A stretch of 64,000 nt of DNA from Streptomyces muensis (GCF_021474425.1 NZ_JAKEIP010000018.1:1-64000); one strand, 5' to 3'. Positions 49,804 through 59,047 are shown, counted from the first letter of the stretch. Numbers and translations are program-made. Notes: generated by a model from the sequence alone, not told the origin.

Positions 49804-50223
49804 ATGCTGATCCCCCGTAGGGTCAAGCACCGCAAGCAGCACCACCCGAAGCGCTCTGGCATGTCCAAGGGTGGAACGCAGGTTGCGTTCGGCGAGTACG
49901 GCATCCAGGCGCTCACCCCGGCCTACGTGACGAACCGTCAGATCGAGGCCGCTCGTATCGCCATGACGCGTCACATCAAGCGTGGTGGCAAGGTCTGGAT
50001 CAACATCTACCCGGACCGTCCCCTCACCAAGAAGCCCGCCGAGACCCGCATGGGTTCCGGTAAGGGTTCTCCGGAGTGGTGGATCGCCAACGTCAAGCCC
50101 GGACGCGTGATGTTCGAGCTGTCGTACCCCAACGAGAAGATCGCCCGTGAGGCTCTGACTCGCGCCGCCCACAAGCTGCCGATGAAGTGCCGGATCGTCA
50201 AGCGCGAGGCAGGTGAAGCGTGA
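49804..50223 (+). CDS. rplP: 50S ribosomal protein L16
   Basis: A 139-residue protein that positions A-site t[22 protein letters not shown] at the start, then FGEYGIQAL, the [11 protein letters not shown] strand and [22 protein letters not shown] at 49804. Its stop shares bases with the rpmC ATG. Confidence 0.98.
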   Translation: MLIPRRVKHRKQHHPKRSGMSKGGTQVAFGEYGIQALTPAYVTNRQIEAARIAMTRHIKRGGKVWINIYPDRPLTKKPAETRMGSGKGSPEWWIANVKPGRVMFELSYPNEKIAREALTRAAHKLPMKCRIVKREAGEA

Positions 50224-50447
50224 TGTCGGCCGGTACCAAGGCGTCCGAGCTGCGCGAGCTGGGCAACGAGGAGCTTCTGGCGAAGCTCCGCGAGGCCAAG
50301 GAAGAGCTGTTCAACCTCCGCTTCCAGGCGGCGACGGGTCAGCTCGAGAACCACGGCCGTCTCAAGGCGGTCCGCAAGGACATCGCGCGGATCTACACCC
50401 TGATGCGCGAGCGTGAGCTGGGCATCGAAACGGTGGAGAACGCCTGA
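50223..50447 (+). CDS. rpmC: 50S ribosomal protein L29
   Basis: A 74-residue two-helix protein at the tunnel exit. Core [20 protein letters not shown] then [21 protein letters not shown] at 50223 is preferred over the GTG one codon earlier because it gives the typical Streptomyces N-terminus (MSAGTKAS) with aggtgaagcg as ribosome-binding site. Its stop overlaps the rpsQ ATG. Confidence 0.96.
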   Translation: MSAGTKASELRELGNEELLAKLREAKEELFNLRFQAATGQLENHGRLKAVRKDIARIYTLMRERELGIETVENA

Positions 50448-50731
50448 TGAGCGAGAAGAACGTGACTGAGAACGCAGAGGCGCGCGGTTTCCGCAAGACC
50501 CGTGAGGGTCTGGTCGTCAGCGACAAGATGGACAAGACCGTCGTCGTCGCCGTCGAGGACCGTGTGAAGCACGCGCTGTACGGCAAGGTCATCCGCCGTA
50601 CGAACAAGCTCAAGGCGCACGACGAGCAGAACGCCGCGGGCGTCGGCGACCGTGTCCTCCTCATGGAGACCCGGCCGCTGTCCGCGACGAAGCGCTGGCG
50701 CGTCGTCGAGATCCTCGAGAAGGCCAAGTAA
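50447..50731 (+). CDS. rpsQ: 30S ribosomal protein S17
   Basis: A 94-residue OB-fold primary binder of 16S r[23 protein letters not shown] and the [13 protein letters not shown] segment are conserved. The N-terminal 12 residues ([12 protein letters not shown]) are a short actinobacterial extension. A 107-nt gap with two hairpins follows before rplN. Confidence 0.97.
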   Translation: MSEKNVTENAEARGFRKTREGLVVSDKMDKTVVVAVEDRVKHALYGKVIRRTNKLKAHDEQNAAGVGDRVLLMETRPLSATKRWRVVEILEKAK

Positions 50732-50734
50732 TTT

Positions 50735-50810
50735 CCTGCGGGGAACATCCCGCAGGTCAGTTCCGCCAGGCTCGGCAGGGGCTCACCTCGTAACGAGGCG
50801 GCCCCTGCCG
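50735..50810 (+). promoter_or_regulatory. Twin hairpins between rpsQ and rplN
   Basis: First hairpin: 8-bp stem 50735-50742 with 50749-50756. Second: 10-bp stem 50773-50782 with 50801-50810, with an inner 5-bp stem 50786-50790/50794-50798. They mark the junction of the S10 and spc units. No U-tract follows, so attenuation, RNA processing or S8-type regulation is possible. Confidence 0.55.
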
Positions 50811-50838
50811 GGAACCGGCAGACACACAGGAGATAGAC

Positions 50839-51207
50839 GTGATCCAGCAGGAGTCGCGACTGCGCGTCGCCGACAACACTGGTGCGAAGGAGATCCTTTG
50901 CATCCGTGTGCTCGGTGGCTCCGGTCGCCGCTACGCGGGCATCGGTGACGTCATCGTCGCCACCGTCAAGGACGCGATCCCCGGTGGCAACGTGAAGAAG
51001 GGTGACGTCGTCAAGGCGGTCATCGTTCGCACCGTCAAGGAGCGCCGCCGTCCGGACGGCTCGTACATCCGCTTCGACGAGAACGCCGCCGTCATTCTGA
51101 AGAACGACGGCGACCCTCGCGGCACCCGCATCTTCGGCCCGGTCGGCCGTGAGCTGCGCGAGAAGAAGTTCATGAAGATCATCTCGCTCGCGCCGGAGGT
51201 GCTGTAA
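50839..51207 (+). CDS. rplN: 50S ribosomal protein L14
   Basis: A 122-residue protein forming an inter-subunit bridge. [19 protein letters not shown] at the start and [20 protein letters not shown] further on are diagnostic. GTG at 50839 follows cacaggagatagac. First gene of the spc unit. Confidence 0.98.
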   Translation: MIQQESRLRVADNTGAKEILCIRVLGGSGRRYAGIGDVIVATVKDAIPGGNVKKGDVVKAVIVRTVKERRRPDGSYIRFDENAAVILKNDGDPRGTRIFGPVGRELREKKFMKIISLAPEVL

Positions 51208-51209
51208 GC

Positions 51210-51533
51210 ATGAAGATCAAGAAGGGCGACCTGGTCCAGGTCATCACCGGTAAGGACAAGGGCAAGCAGGGCAAGGTCATTGCCGCTTACCCGCGCGACG
51301 AGCGCGTCCTGGTCGAGGGTGTCAACCGGGTCAAGAAGCACACCAAGGCCGGTCCGACCGCTCGCGGTTCGCAGGCCGGCGGCATCGTCACGACCGAGGC
51401 GCCGATCCACGTCTCCAACGTCCAGCTGGTCGTTGAGAAGGACGGCAACAAGGTCGTCACGCGTGTCGGCTACCGCTTCGACGACGAAGGCAACAAGATC
51501 CGCGTTGCCAAGCGGACGGGTGAGGACATCTGA
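51210..51533 (+). CDS. rplX: 50S ribosomal protein L24
   Basis: A 107-residue assembly initiator with an N-terminal KOW motif ([20 protein letters not shown], residues 4-23) and [12 protein letters not shown] at 51210, 2 nt after rplN; its stop overlaps the rplE ATG. Confidence 0.98.
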   Translation: MKIKKGDLVQVITGKDKGKQGKVIAAYPRDERVLVEGVNRVKKHTKAGPTARGSQAGGIVTTEAPIHVSNVQLVVEKDGNKVVTRVGYRFDDEGNKIRVAKRTGEDI

Positions 51534-52090
51534 TGGCTACCACCACCACTCCGCGTCTGAAGACGAAGTACCGCGAGGAGATCGCGGGCAAGCTGCGTGA
51601 CGAGTTCAAGTACGAGAACGTCATGCAGGTTCCCGGCCTCGTCAAGATCGTGGTCAACATGGGTGTCGGCGACGCCGCCCGTGACTCGAAGCTGATCGAG
51701 GGCGCCATCCGCGACCTGACCACGATCACCGGTCAGAAGCCGGCCGTCACCAAGGCCCGCAAGTCCATCGCGCAGTTCAAGCTGCGTGAGGGTCAGCCGA
51801 TCGGTGCCCACGTCACGCTTCGTGGCGACCGCATGTGGGAGTTCCTGGACCGCACCCTGTCGCTCGCGCTCCCGCGCATCCGCGACTTCCGTGGTCTGTC
51901 CCCCAAGCAGTTCGACGGCCGTGGCAACTACACCTTCGGTCTCACGGAGCAGGTCATGTTCCACGAGATCGACCAGGACAAGATCGACCGTACCCGGGGT
52001 ATGGACATCACCGTGGTCACCACGGCGACCAACGACGCTGAGGGCCGCGCGCTCCTTCGTCACCTCGGCTTCCCGTTCAAGGAGGCGTGA
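51533..52090 (+). CDS. rplE: 50S ribosomal protein L5
   Basis: A 185-residue 5S rRNA-binding protein. Conserved [40 protein letters not shown] and [18 protein letters not shown] at 51533 in a TGATG overlap with rplX; rpsN follows 5 nt after the stop. Confidence 0.98.
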   Translation: MATTTTPRLKTKYREEIAGKLRDEFKYENVMQVPGLVKIVVNMGVGDAARDSKLIEGAIRDLTTITGQKPAVTKARKSIAQFKLREGQPIGAHVTLRGDRMWEFLDRTLSLALPRIRDFRGLSPKQFDGRGNYTFGLTEQVMFHEIDQDKIDRTRGMDITVVTTATNDAEGRALLRHLGFPFKEA

Positions 52091-52095
52091 GCGAG

Positions 52096-52281
52096 ATGGC
52101 GAAGAAGGCTCTGATTGCCAAGGCTGCTCGCAAGCCCAAGTTCGGTGTGCGTGGCTACACGCGCTGCCAGCGCTGCGGCCGTCCGCACTCCGTGTACCGC
52201 AAGTTCGGCCTGTGCCGCGTGTGCCTTCGTGAGATGGCTCACCGTGGCGAGCTGCCGGGCGTGACCAAGAGCTCCTGGTAA
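52096..52281 (+). CDS. rpsN: 30S ribosomal protein S14, zinc (type Z) form
   Basis: A 61-residue C+ form of S14 with two CxxC pairs (CQRC near residue 23 and CRVC near 39) that bind zinc. Streptomycetes can also carry a zinc-free S14 elsewhere under Zur control, but none is in this window. ATG at 52096 follows ggaggcgtgagcgag; an upstream in-frame GTG would add only three residues. Confidence 0.96.
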   Translation: MAKKALIAKAARKPKFGVRGYTRCQRCGRPHSVYRKFGLCRVCLREMAHRGELPGVTKSSW

Positions 52282-52299
52282 TCCCTGTAATCAGGGATT
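52280..52299 (+). terminator. Hairpin overlapping the rpsN stop codon
   Basis: A perfect 8-bp stem AATCCCTG/CAGGGATT (52280-52287 with 52292-52299) and 4-nt loop. The 212-nt rpsN-rpsH gap that follows also has a GGCGC/GCGCC hairpin near 52368; no firm promoter was found. Confidence 0.5.
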
Positions 52300-52493
52300 C
52301 CTGAAGCTCTCGGTAAGCATCTGGGTGGACAGGGGCCCACCCCCGCATGGCTTAGGCTTGTGGGGTTGGGCGCCTGTCGCGCCCGTACGACTTACTACGC
52401 CGTAGGTCCACCGCGCCGCACCCGTCCCGTCTCGGATCGGGGAGAGGGATGGCGCACCAGGAAACCCCGGCGAGAGAGGCCGAAGGCCAATTC

Positions 52494-52892
52494 ATGACCA
52501 TGACTGATCCGATCGCAGACATGCTTACGCGTCTGCGGAACGCGAACTCGGCATACCACGACTCCGTGACGATGCCGGCATCGAAGATCAAGTCGCACAT
52601 CGCGGAGATCCTCCAGCAGGAGGGCTTCATCACGGGCTGGCGCGTCGAGGACGCCGAGGTCGGCAAGAACCTCGTCCTCGAGCTGAAGTTCGGCCCGAAC
52701 CGTGAGCGCTCCATCGCGGGCATCAAGCGGATCTCCAAGCCCGGTCTCCGGGTGTACGCGAAGTCCACCAACCTGCCGAAGGTGCTCGGCGGCCTCGGCG
52801 TGGCGATCATCTCCACGTCGCACGGGCTCCTCACCGACAAGCAGGCCGGCAAGAAGGGCGTGGGTGGGGAAGTCCTCGCCTACGTCTGGTAG
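52494..52892 (+). CDS. rpsH: 30S ribosomal protein S8
   Basis: A 132-residue 16S rRNA binder and, in other bacteria, the translational repressor of the spc operon. [20 protein letters not shown] at the start, ending with the conserved [14 protein letters not shown] at 52494 matches the standard N-terminus; an in-frame ATG at 52449 would add 15 unconserved residues. It is 212 nt after rpsN, an unusually wide gap for this operon. Confidence 0.97.
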   Translation: MTMTDPIADMLTRLRNANSAYHDSVTMPASKIKSHIAEILQQEGFITGWRVEDAEVGKNLVLELKFGPNRERSIAGIKRISKPGLRVYAKSTNLPKVLGGLGVAIISTSHGLLTDKQAGKKGVGGEVLAYVW

Positions 52893-52916
52893 CGGAAGGG
52901 AACGGAGGAAACAGCT

Positions 52917-53456
52917 ATGTCGCGTATTGGCAAGCTCCCCATCACGGTTCCCGCCGGCGTGGACGTCACCATCGACGGCCGTACGGTCTCGGTCAAGGGC
53001 CCCAAGGGCACGCTGACCCACACCGTTGCCGCGCCGATCGACATCGCCAAGGGTGAGGACGGCGTCCTGAACGTCACCCGCCCCAACGACGAGCGTCAGA
53101 ACAAGGCCCTGCACGGCCTGTCCCGCACGCTGGTGGCGAACATGATCACCGGCGTGACCCAGGGTTACGTGAAGAAGCTCGAGATCAGCGGTGTCGGTTA
53201 CCGCGTGACGGCCAAGGGTTCGAACCTTGAGTTCGCGCTCGGCTACAGCCACCCGATCACCGTCGAGGCCCCCGAGGGCATCACCTTCAAGGTGGAGGCC
53301 CCGACCCGGTTCTCGGTCGAGGGCATCGACAAGCAGAAGGTCGGCGAGGTTGCGGCCAACATCCGCAAGCTGCGCAAGCCCGACCCGTACAAGGCCAAGG
53401 GCGTCAAGTACGAGGGCGAAGTCATCCGCCGCAAGGTCGGAAAGGCGGGTAAGTAA
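52917..53456 (+). CDS. rplF: 50S ribosomal protein L6
   Basis: A 179-residue protein at the base of the stalk. Two repeated domains; [17 protein letters not shown] at the start and [19 protein letters not shown] near the end are hallmarks. ATG at 52917 follows ggaggaaacagct. rplR starts 3 nt after its stop. Confidence 0.98.
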   Translation: MSRIGKLPITVPAGVDVTIDGRTVSVKGPKGTLTHTVAAPIDIAKGEDGVLNVTRPNDERQNKALHGLSRTLVANMITGVTQGYVKKLEISGVGYRVTAKGSNLEFALGYSHPITVEAPEGITFKVEAPTRFSVEGIDKQKVGEVAANIRKLRKPDPYKAKGVKYEGEVIRRKVGKAGK

Positions 53457-53459
53457 GCC

Positions 53460-53843
53460 ATGGCATACGGACAGAAGATCCTGAAGGGCGACGCCTACAA
53501 GCGCGCCGCGATCAAGCGCCGTCACATCCGGATCCGCAAGCGGATCAACGGTACGGCGGAGCGTCCGCGTCTGGTCGTTACCCGCTCCAACCGCCACATC
53601 GTGGCCCAGGTGATCGACGACCTCAAGGGTCACACCCTTGCGTCGGCGTCCACCCTGGACACCTCGATCCGCGGTGGCGAGGGCGACAAGTCCGCGCAGG
53701 CCAAGCAGGTCGGCGCCCTGGTCGCCGAGCGTGCCAAGGCCGCCGGTGTCGAGGCCGTCGTGTTCGACCGTGGTGGCAACCAGTACGCCGGGCGCATCGC
53801 CGCCCTGGCGGACGCCGCCCGCGAAGCCGGGCTCAAGTTCTGA
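53460..53843 (+). CDS. rplR: 50S ribosomal protein L18
   Basis: A 127-residue 5S rRNA-binding protein. [20 protein letters not shown] binds RNA; the C-terminal [20 protein letters not shown] followed by AREAGLKF is typical. Next gene 36 nt downstream. Confidence 0.98.
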   Translation: MAYGQKILKGDAYKRAAIKRRHIRIRKRINGTAERPRLVVTRSNRHIVAQVIDDLKGHTLASASTLDTSIRGGEGDKSAQAKQVGALVAERAKAAGVEAVVFDRGGNQYAGRIAALADAAREAGLKF

Positions 53844-53879
53844 GCCGCTCGTAGCTAGCGGAAAGAGAGAGGTAATCCA

Positions 53880-54485
53880 ATGGCTGGACCCCAGCGCCGC
53901 GGTGGCGGTGCCGGTGGCGGCGAGCGGCGGGACCGTAAGGGTCGTGACGGTGGCGCAGCCGCCGCCGAGAAGACTGCTTACGTTGAGCGTGTCGTCGCGA
54001 TCAACCGTGTCGCCAAGGTTGTGAAGGGTGGTCGTCGCTTCAGCTTCACCGCGCTGGTCGTGGTGGGCGACGGTGACGGCACCGTGGGTGTCGGTTACGG
54101 CAAGGCCAAGGAGGTGCCGGCCGCCATCGCCAAGGGTGTTGAGGAGGCCAAGAAGCACTTCTTCAAGGTCCCCCGTATCCAGGGCACCATCCCGCACCCG
54201 ATCCAGGGTGAGAAGGCTGCCGGCGTCGTGCTCCTGAAGCCCGCGTCGCCCGGTACCGGTGTTATCGCCGGTGGTCCGGTGCGTGCCGTGCTCGAGTGCG
54301 CCGGTATCCACGACATCCTGTCGAAGTCGCTCGGCTCCGACAACGCGATCAACATCGTGCACGCGACCGTGGAGGCCCTGAAGGGCCTGCAGCGTCCCGA
54401 GGAGGTCGCGGCCCGCCGTGGCCTGCCGCTCGAGGACGTCGCCCCCGCGGCTCTTCTCCGTGCGCGTGCCGGGGCGGGTGCGTAA
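53880..54485 (+). CDS. rpsE: 30S ribosomal protein S5
   Basis: A 201-residue accuracy protein. After a Gly/Arg-rich N-terminal tail ([20 protein letters not shown]) the core has [19 protein letters not shown] (spectinomycin loop region, wild type by eye) and [23 protein letters not shown] at 53880 follows gaaagagaggtaatcca. Confidence 0.97.
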   Translation: MAGPQRRGGGAGGGERRDRKGRDGGAAAAEKTAYVERVVAINRVAKVVKGGRRFSFTALVVVGDGDGTVGVGYGKAKEVPAAIAKGVEEAKKHFFKVPRIQGTIPHPIQGEKAAGVVLLKPASPGTGVIAGGPVRAVLECAGIHDILSKSLGSDNAINIVHATVEALKGLQRPEEVAARRGLPLEDVAPAALLRARAGAGA

Positions 54486-54487
54486 TC

Positions 54488-54670
54488 ATGGCGCAGCTCA
54501 AGATTACGCAGGTCAAGTCCTATATCGGCAGCAAGCAGAACCACCGTGACACCCTGCGCTCCCTTGGTCTCAAGGGCATCAACACGCAGGTCGTCAAGGA
54601 GGACCGCCCCGAGTTCCGCGGCATGGTGCACACCGTCCGCCACCTCGTGACGGTCGAGGAGGTCGACTGA
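54488..54670 (+). CDS. rpmD: 50S ribosomal protein L30
   Basis: A 60-residue protein: [20 protein letters not shown], then [14 protein letters not shown] and [11 protein letters not shown]. Starts at ATG 54488, 2 nt after rpsE, and ends 2 nt before rplO, so all three are tightly coupled. Confidence 0.97.
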   Translation: MAQLKITQVKSYIGSKQNHRDTLRSLGLKGINTQVVKEDRPEFRGMVHTVRHLVTVEEVD

Positions 54671-54672
54671 TC

Positions 54673-55128
54673 ATGGCGGAGCAGAACCCGCTCAAGATCC
54701 ACAACCTCCGTCCCGCCCCGGGCGCCAAGACCGCCAAGACCCGTGTCGGTCGTGGTGAGGCGTCGAAGGGTAAGACGGCCGGTCGTGGTACCAAGGGTAC
54801 GAAGGCCCGTTACCAGGTTCCGGAGCGCTTCGAGGGTGGCCAGATGCCCCTTCACATGCGTCTTCCGAAGCTGAAGGGCTTCAAGAACCCGTTCAAGACC
54901 GAGTACCAGGTCGTGAACCTCGACAAGCTGGCCGCGCTGTACCCCGAGGGTGGCGAGGTCACCGTCGAGGGTCTGGTGGCCAAGGGTGCCGTTCGCAAGA
55001 ACAGCCTCGTCAAGGTCCTCGGCCAGGGCGAGATCTCCGTGGCGCTGCAGGTGACGGTCGACGCCGTCTCCGGCTCCGCCAAGGAGAAGATCACCGCCGC
55101 CGGCGGCACCGTCACCGAGCTCGTCTGA
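54673..55128 (+). CDS. rplO: 50S ribosomal protein L15
   Basis: A 151-residue late-assembly protein. Gly/Arg/Lys-rich N-terminal arm ([20 protein letters not shown]) and [18 protein letters not shown]. Last gene of this spc segment: a strong terminator follows, and secY is displaced by two reverse-oriented genes. Confidence 0.98.
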   Translation: MAEQNPLKIHNLRPAPGAKTAKTRVGRGEASKGKTAGRGTKGTKARYQVPERFEGGQMPLHMRLPKLKGFKNPFKTEYQVVNLDKLAALYPEGGEVTVEGLVAKGAVRKNSLVKVLGQGEISVALQVTVDAVSGSAKEKITAAGGTVTELV

Positions 55129-55161
55129 GTTCGGACGGCGTCTCGCTGACGTAACAGCAGG

Positions 55162-55203
55162 ACGGCCGGGAACGGCCCTCTTCGGAGGGGCGTTCCCGGC
55201 CGT
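55162..55203 (+). terminator. Terminator after rplO
   Basis: A 13-bp perfect outer stem (55162-55174 with 55191-55203) plus an inner 5-bp stem (55176-55180 with 55185-55189), followed by tttctgtc. It ends the spc transcript and faces a minus-strand gene. Confidence 0.88.
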
Positions 55204-55217
55204 TTCTGTCTGGCCCG

Positions 55218-56177
55218 TCAGGCGCCGGTGATGCGCTCGGCGTTCTTCCGCCACTTGTCGCGCAGGCCGAGGAACTCCTTCATCTGCTCGGCGTGTTGGC
55301 CGATGTACCGCTGCTCGTAGGCGGACTCCACGGCGACGACCACGTCGAGATAGCGCACCTGCTTCTTACAGGCCATGTCCGCGGTTGCCGTGGCTGTTTC
55401 GGCCTTGCTCGGGCCCTTGCCGGTGCTGGTCTGCCACCGGGAGTCCGTCGCCGCCTCCGACGGGGAGGCGTACGTGTACCCGTCGGACTTCATGCAGGCG
55501 GACCAGTCGGAGATCACCCGCTCGATGCGGCTGTCCTTCTGGATCTGAAGCGAGAGGGTCTGGCGGATCACACTCACATAGGACTCGATGAGTCCCCGTG
55601 GGCTGGCGTCCGAGACCCGGGTGATGACCATGCCCTGTTCCTCGAATTTACGAGGCGGACTGGCGCCCTCGGTCAATTCGCGTCCGGCTTCCCCGTAGCA
55701 TCCGTCCTTGGGGACCCGGTGTCCTTTGTAGGTCGCCATCTTTCCGGAGAGCAGCTTTTTCTCGGTCTGGGTCGCCGTGTCGTCCCAGCTACCCTTTTCC
55801 GGGCCCTCGGGCGGAAGGGAATAGCCTTTCTTCGCCGCCTCGGGGAACCAGAGGAATTCATAGATGTTCGGTTCGGCCTCGGCCACCGCGTCCTCGTCGA
55901 GCGGATGCTGCCGGTGGCCGAGGTCGCGCAGGCAGCGGTTCACCACCTTTGCCTCGGCCTGCTTCAGCGCGGTGTCGTCGGCCGCGTCCGGGACGTACTC
56001 GTCCAAGGGCCTGGTGACCTGGAGCCGGTCGGTCGGCACCTTGGGAATGGCACGGACGGACGGCTCCGGTTGCGGGCTCGCCGTGCCGTCCGGCTGCGCT
56101 GTGGAGTTCAGACTCGAGCAGCCGGTCACGAGCACCGTGCCGGCGGCGAGGAAGAGTGCGAATTTCTTGGGTGCCAC
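55218..56177 (-). CDS. Lipoprotein of unknown function
   Basis: A 319-residue lipoprotein: signal peptide VAPKKFALFLAAGTVLVTGC with lipobox VTGC. A Ser/Pro/Gln-rich linker follows, then an alpha-helical, charged domain with Cys residues in CLRDLGHRQHP, GCYGEAGREL, CMKSDGYTY and CKKQVRYLD. The CMKSDGYTY and CLRDLG elements resemble motifs in many short Streptomyces lipoproteins without known role. GTG at 56177 is chosen for its position just before the signal peptide and a ggaggg upstream. It lies downstream of the I36-like gene on the same strand, 100 nt away, and convergent to rplO. Confidence 0.7.
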   Translation of the reverse strand: MAPKKFALFLAAGTVLVTGCSSLNSTAQPDGTASPQPEPSVRAIPKVPTDRLQVTRPLDEYVPDAADDTALKQAEAKVVNRCLRDLGHRQHPLDEDAVAEAEPNIYEFLWFPEAAKKGYSLPPEGPEKGSWDDTATQTEKKLLSGKMATYKGHRVPKDGCYGEAGRELTEGASPPRKFEEQGMVITRVSDASPRGLIESYVSVIRQTLSLQIQKDSRIERVISDWSACMKSDGYTYASPSEAATDSRWQTSTGKGPSKAETATATADMACKKQVRYLDVVVAVESAYEQRYIGQHAEQMKEFLGLRDKWRKNAERITGA

Positions 56178-56277
56178 TGGCCCTCCGTAAAGCAACAGGA
56201 AAAGCCGCGTGGCCCCCTGCTTCACGACAGGAGGCCACGCAGCTGAATCGGACGTCAGTCAGCCGTCCGTCGAGGAC

Positions 56278-56700
56278 TCAGCAGCCGTACTTGGAGTACG
56301 AGGAGATGATGTCGTTGTAAGGGCCGGTGAAGGGGCTGCTGAATTCGCCCTTCGTGCCCTTGGCGATCTGGATGCTGGCGCCCTTGAAGTCGACGTTCAC
56401 GAAGAACTTGAACCCGGTGCAGGACGTACCCGAGCCGGCGGTCCACCCGGAGATGGAGTCCCCGATGTAGGCGCCGTCGTTGAAGTAGTGCCGGCCGTGG
56501 AAGTTCTTCAGGGCGGGCGAGCCCAGGTCGTAGTAGCCCTTGCTCTTGTTGTGCCCGTGGTCGTTGAACACGCAGATGTCGGTGCTGGAGCAGGTGCCGT
56601 CACCGCTGCCGGCCGAGGCCGACGGCGCCAGCATGATGCCCGCGGCCACGGTGGCGGCGGCGACGGACGCGACGGTTGCTATGGAGCGCTTCACGCGCAT
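56278..56700 (-). CDS. Small secreted protein, peptidase inhibitor I36 (SMPI)-like
   Basis: A 140-residue secreted protein: signal peptide RVKRSIATVASVAAATVAAG ending near SASA-GSGDG. The mature domain of about 110 residues is rich in Gly, Tyr, Phe and Asp with Cys at CSSTDICVF, GTSCTG and the C-terminal YGC, suggesting two disulfides. CVFNDHGHNKSKGYYDLG and a second FF-VNVDFKGASIQI repeat resemble the gamma-crystallin-like fold of the Streptomyces metalloproteinase inhibitor family (I36). Inhibitory function is inferred and uncertain. ATG at 56700; a good minus-strand promoter is at 56800-56828. Confidence 0.65.
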   Translation of the reverse strand: MRVKRSIATVASVAAATVAAGIMLAPSASAGSGDGTCSSTDICVFNDHGHNKSKGYYDLGSPALKNFHGRHYFNDGAYIGDSISGWTAGSGTSCTGFKFFVNVDFKGASIQIAKGTKGEFSSPFTGPYNDIISSYSKYGC

Positions 56701-57043
56701 TGTTGAACCCCCAGTTTTGGTTCGTCAGGGCTGGTCGTGCGGTTGGTCAGCCGCTTCCCTGACGCTGTGCGACGTGATGATCACGCCGTTCGATCAAGGA
56801 CCATACGAGCCACTCAGGGGGCGGTCAAGCGTTTTACGTGTATGTGTTCGAATCCTTCCGGTCAGTGGACCGAAGCAGGACTACAAGGGGGGTGGATCGA
56901 CGCCCCGTTAGGGCTCTGATGTAGGTAGGCTGTGGCGCTAGCGCCCAGCGCTGTCCTGGCGTGCCGTAATCTCGTTCCGCAGGCCGTTAACCCAATTCAG
57001 TCGTTACCTCACGCGCGCACACGCGGGGGTCGCAGGAGGCACC
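56701..57043. other. Divergent region between the I36-like gene and secY (343 nt)
   Basis: No gene was found. It contains the minus-strand promoter for the I36-like gene (56800-56828), and a perfect 12-bp palindrome GGCGCTAGCGCC at 56934-56945, 99 nt before secY. A -10-like TAGGCT is at 56926-56931, without a convincing -35. secY must have its own promoter here. Confidence 0.5.
56800..56828 (-). promoter_or_regulatory. Promoter of the I36-like gene
   Basis: On the minus strand, TTGACC (56828-56823) and TATGGT (56805-56800) are 17 nt apart, a good principal-sigma match. The start near 56793 leaves a 5' leader of about 90 nt. Confidence 0.65.
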
Positions 57044-58357
57044 GTGCTCACCGCGTTCGCCCGGGCGTTCAAGACGCCCGACCTGCGCAAGAAGCTGCTC
57101 TTCACGCTCGGCATCATCGTGATCTACCGGATCGGTACGCATATCCCGATCCCCGGCGTCGACTACAGGGCCGTTCAGGTCTGTATCGATCAGGCGAGCA
57201 CCAACACCGGCCTCTTCGGTCTGGTCAACATGTTCAGCGGTGGCGCTCTGCTGCAGATCACCATCTTCGCGCTCGGCATCATGCCGTACATCACGGCGAG
57301 CATCATCCTTCAGCTGCTGACCGTAGTGATCCCGCGCCTGGAAGCCCTGAAGAAGGAGGGTCAGGCCGGTACCGCGAAGATCACCCAGTACACCCGGTAC
57401 CTGACCGTGGCGCTTGCGATCCTGCAGGGCACCGGCCTGGTGGCCACCGCCCGCAGCGGCGCGCTCTTCCAGCGCTGCCAGGTCGCCAACCAGATCGTGC
57501 CGGACCAGTCGATCTTCACCACCGTCGTGATGGTCATCACCATGACCGCCGGTACGGCCACCGTCATGTGGCTCGGTGAGCTCATCACCGACCGCGGCAT
57601 CGGCAACGGCATGTCGATCCTGATGTTCATCTCGATCGCCGCCACCTTCCCGTCCGCGCTGTGGGCCATCAAGGAGCAGGGCTCCCTGGCCGGCGGCTGG
57701 ATCGAGTTCGGCACCGTGGTCGCCGTCGGCCTCGTGATGATCGGCCTGGTGGTCTTCGTCGAGCAGGCTCAGCGCCGTATTCCGGTCCAGTACGCGAAGC
57801 GGATGATCGGCCGCCGGTCCTATGGCGGTACGTCGACCTACATTCCGCTGAAGGTCAATCAGGCGGGCATCATCCCTGTGATCTTTGCCTCGTCGCTGCT
57901 CTACATCCCGGCGCTGATCGCGCAGTTCTCCGGTGGTTCTTCCGACTGGAAGGCCTGGATCGAGCGGAACCTCGCGCAGACGGACGCCCCGACGCACATC
58001 GTTCTCTACTTCTTCCTGATCATTTTCTTCGCCTTCTTCTACGTGGCCATCTCGTTCAACCCCGAGGAAGTCGCGGACAACATGAAGAAGTATGGTGGCT
58101 TCATCCCGGGCATCCGGGCTGGCCGACCGACCGCTGAGTACCTTTCGTACGTGCTCAACCGGATCACCTGGCCGGGCTCGCTGTACTTGGGCCTGATCGC
58201 TCTCGTGCCGACGATGGCGTTGGCTGGTTTCGGGGCAAACCAGAACTTCCCGTTCGGCGGGACCAGCATCCTGATCATCGTGGGTGTCGGTCTCGAGACG
58301 GTGAAGCAGATCGAGAGCCAGCTCCAGCAGCGCAATTACGAAGGGTTCCTCCGCTAA
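57044..58357 (+). CDS. secY: Preprotein translocase subunit SecY
   Basis: The 437-residue channel subunit with ten helices. N-terminal FARAFKTPDLRKKLLFTLGI, IYRIGTHIPIPGVD, the plug-proximal LFGLVNMFSGGALLQITIFA, GNGMSILMFISI, and the cytoplasmic loop RRIPVQYAKR. GTG at 57044 follows cgcaggaggcacc. Its stop overlaps the adk ATG (TAATG), so both are coupled. Confidence 0.97.
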   Translation: MLTAFARAFKTPDLRKKLLFTLGIIVIYRIGTHIPIPGVDYRAVQVCIDQASTNTGLFGLVNMFSGGALLQITIFALGIMPYITASIILQLLTVVIPRLEALKKEGQAGTAKITQYTRYLTVALAILQGTGLVATARSGALFQRCQVANQIVPDQSIFTTVVMVITMTAGTATVMWLGELITDRGIGNGMSILMFISIAATFPSALWAIKEQGSLAGGWIEFGTVVAVGLVMIGLVVFVEQAQRRIPVQYAKRMIGRRSYGGTSTYIPLKVNQAGIIPVIFASSLLYIPALIAQFSGGSSDWKAWIERNLAQTDAPTHIVLYFFLIIFFAFFYVAISFNPEEVADNMKKYGGFIPGIRAGRPTAEYLSYVLNRITWPGSLYLGLIALVPTMALAGFGANQNFPFGGTSILIIVGVGLETVKQIESQLQQRNYEGFLR

Positions 58358-59019
58358 TGCGTATCGTCCTCGTCGGGCCGCCGGGTGCCGGCAAGGGAAC
58401 GCAGGCCGCGTTCCTCGCCAAGAACCTGTCGATCCCGCACATCTCCACGGGCGACCTGTTCCGGGCCAACATCAGCCAGCAGACGGAGCTCGGGAAACTC
58501 GCGAAGTCCTACATGGACGCGGGCAACCTGGTGCCGGACGAGGTCACCATCGGGATGGCCAAGGACCGTATGGAGAAGCCGGACGCCGAGAACGGCTTTC
58601 TGCTGGACGGCTTCCCGCGCAACGTGTCCCAGGCCGAGGCGCTCGACGAGATGCTCCAGTCCGAGAGCATGAAGCTGGACGCGGTGCTGGACCTCGAGGT
58701 CCCCGAGGAAGAGGTCGTCAAGCGGATCGCCGGGCGGCGCATCTGCCGCAGGGACTCCAGCCACGTCTTCCATGTCACGTACAGCCGGCCGAAGACCGAG
58801 GGTGTCTGCGACGCCTGCGGCGGCGAGCTGTACCAGCGCGACGACGACTCGGAGGACACCGTCCGCAAGCGGCTGGAGGTCTACCACACGCAGACCGAGC
58901 CGATCATCGACTACTACAAGACGCAGGGGCTGGTCGTCACCATCTCCGCGCTCGGCAAGGTCGAAGAGGTCACGGCGCGCGCCATGGAGGCGCTTCAGCG
59001 TGACGAGGACGGCAAGTAG
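58357..59019 (+). CDS. adk: Adenylate kinase
   Basis: A 220-residue enzyme interconverting AMP, ADP and ATP. P-loop GPPGAGKGTQA at residues 7-17, HISTGDLFR, DGFPRN and the LID region with CRRDSSHVFHV and GVCDACGGEL, whose Cys/Asp residues probably hold zinc. ATG at 58357 overlaps the secY stop. A strong hairpin follows. Confidence 0.97.
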   Translation: MRIVLVGPPGAGKGTQAAFLAKNLSIPHISTGDLFRANISQQTELGKLAKSYMDAGNLVPDEVTIGMAKDRMEKPDAENGFLLDGFPRNVSQAEALDEMLQSESMKLDAVLDLEVPEEEVVKRIAGRRICRRDSSHVFHVTYSRPKTEGVCDACGGELYQRDDDSEDTVRKRLEVYHTQTEPIIDYYKTQGLVVTISALGKVEEVTARAMEALQRDEDGK

Positions 59020-59047
59020 CAGCGCTCCTGGCGCATACGCAGCTCAG

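Noticed and set aside
52449..52493. Longer N-terminus for S8 from an upstream ATG
   Set aside because: The extra 15 residues are not part of known S8 proteins, and the ATG at 52494 gives the standard 132-residue protein.
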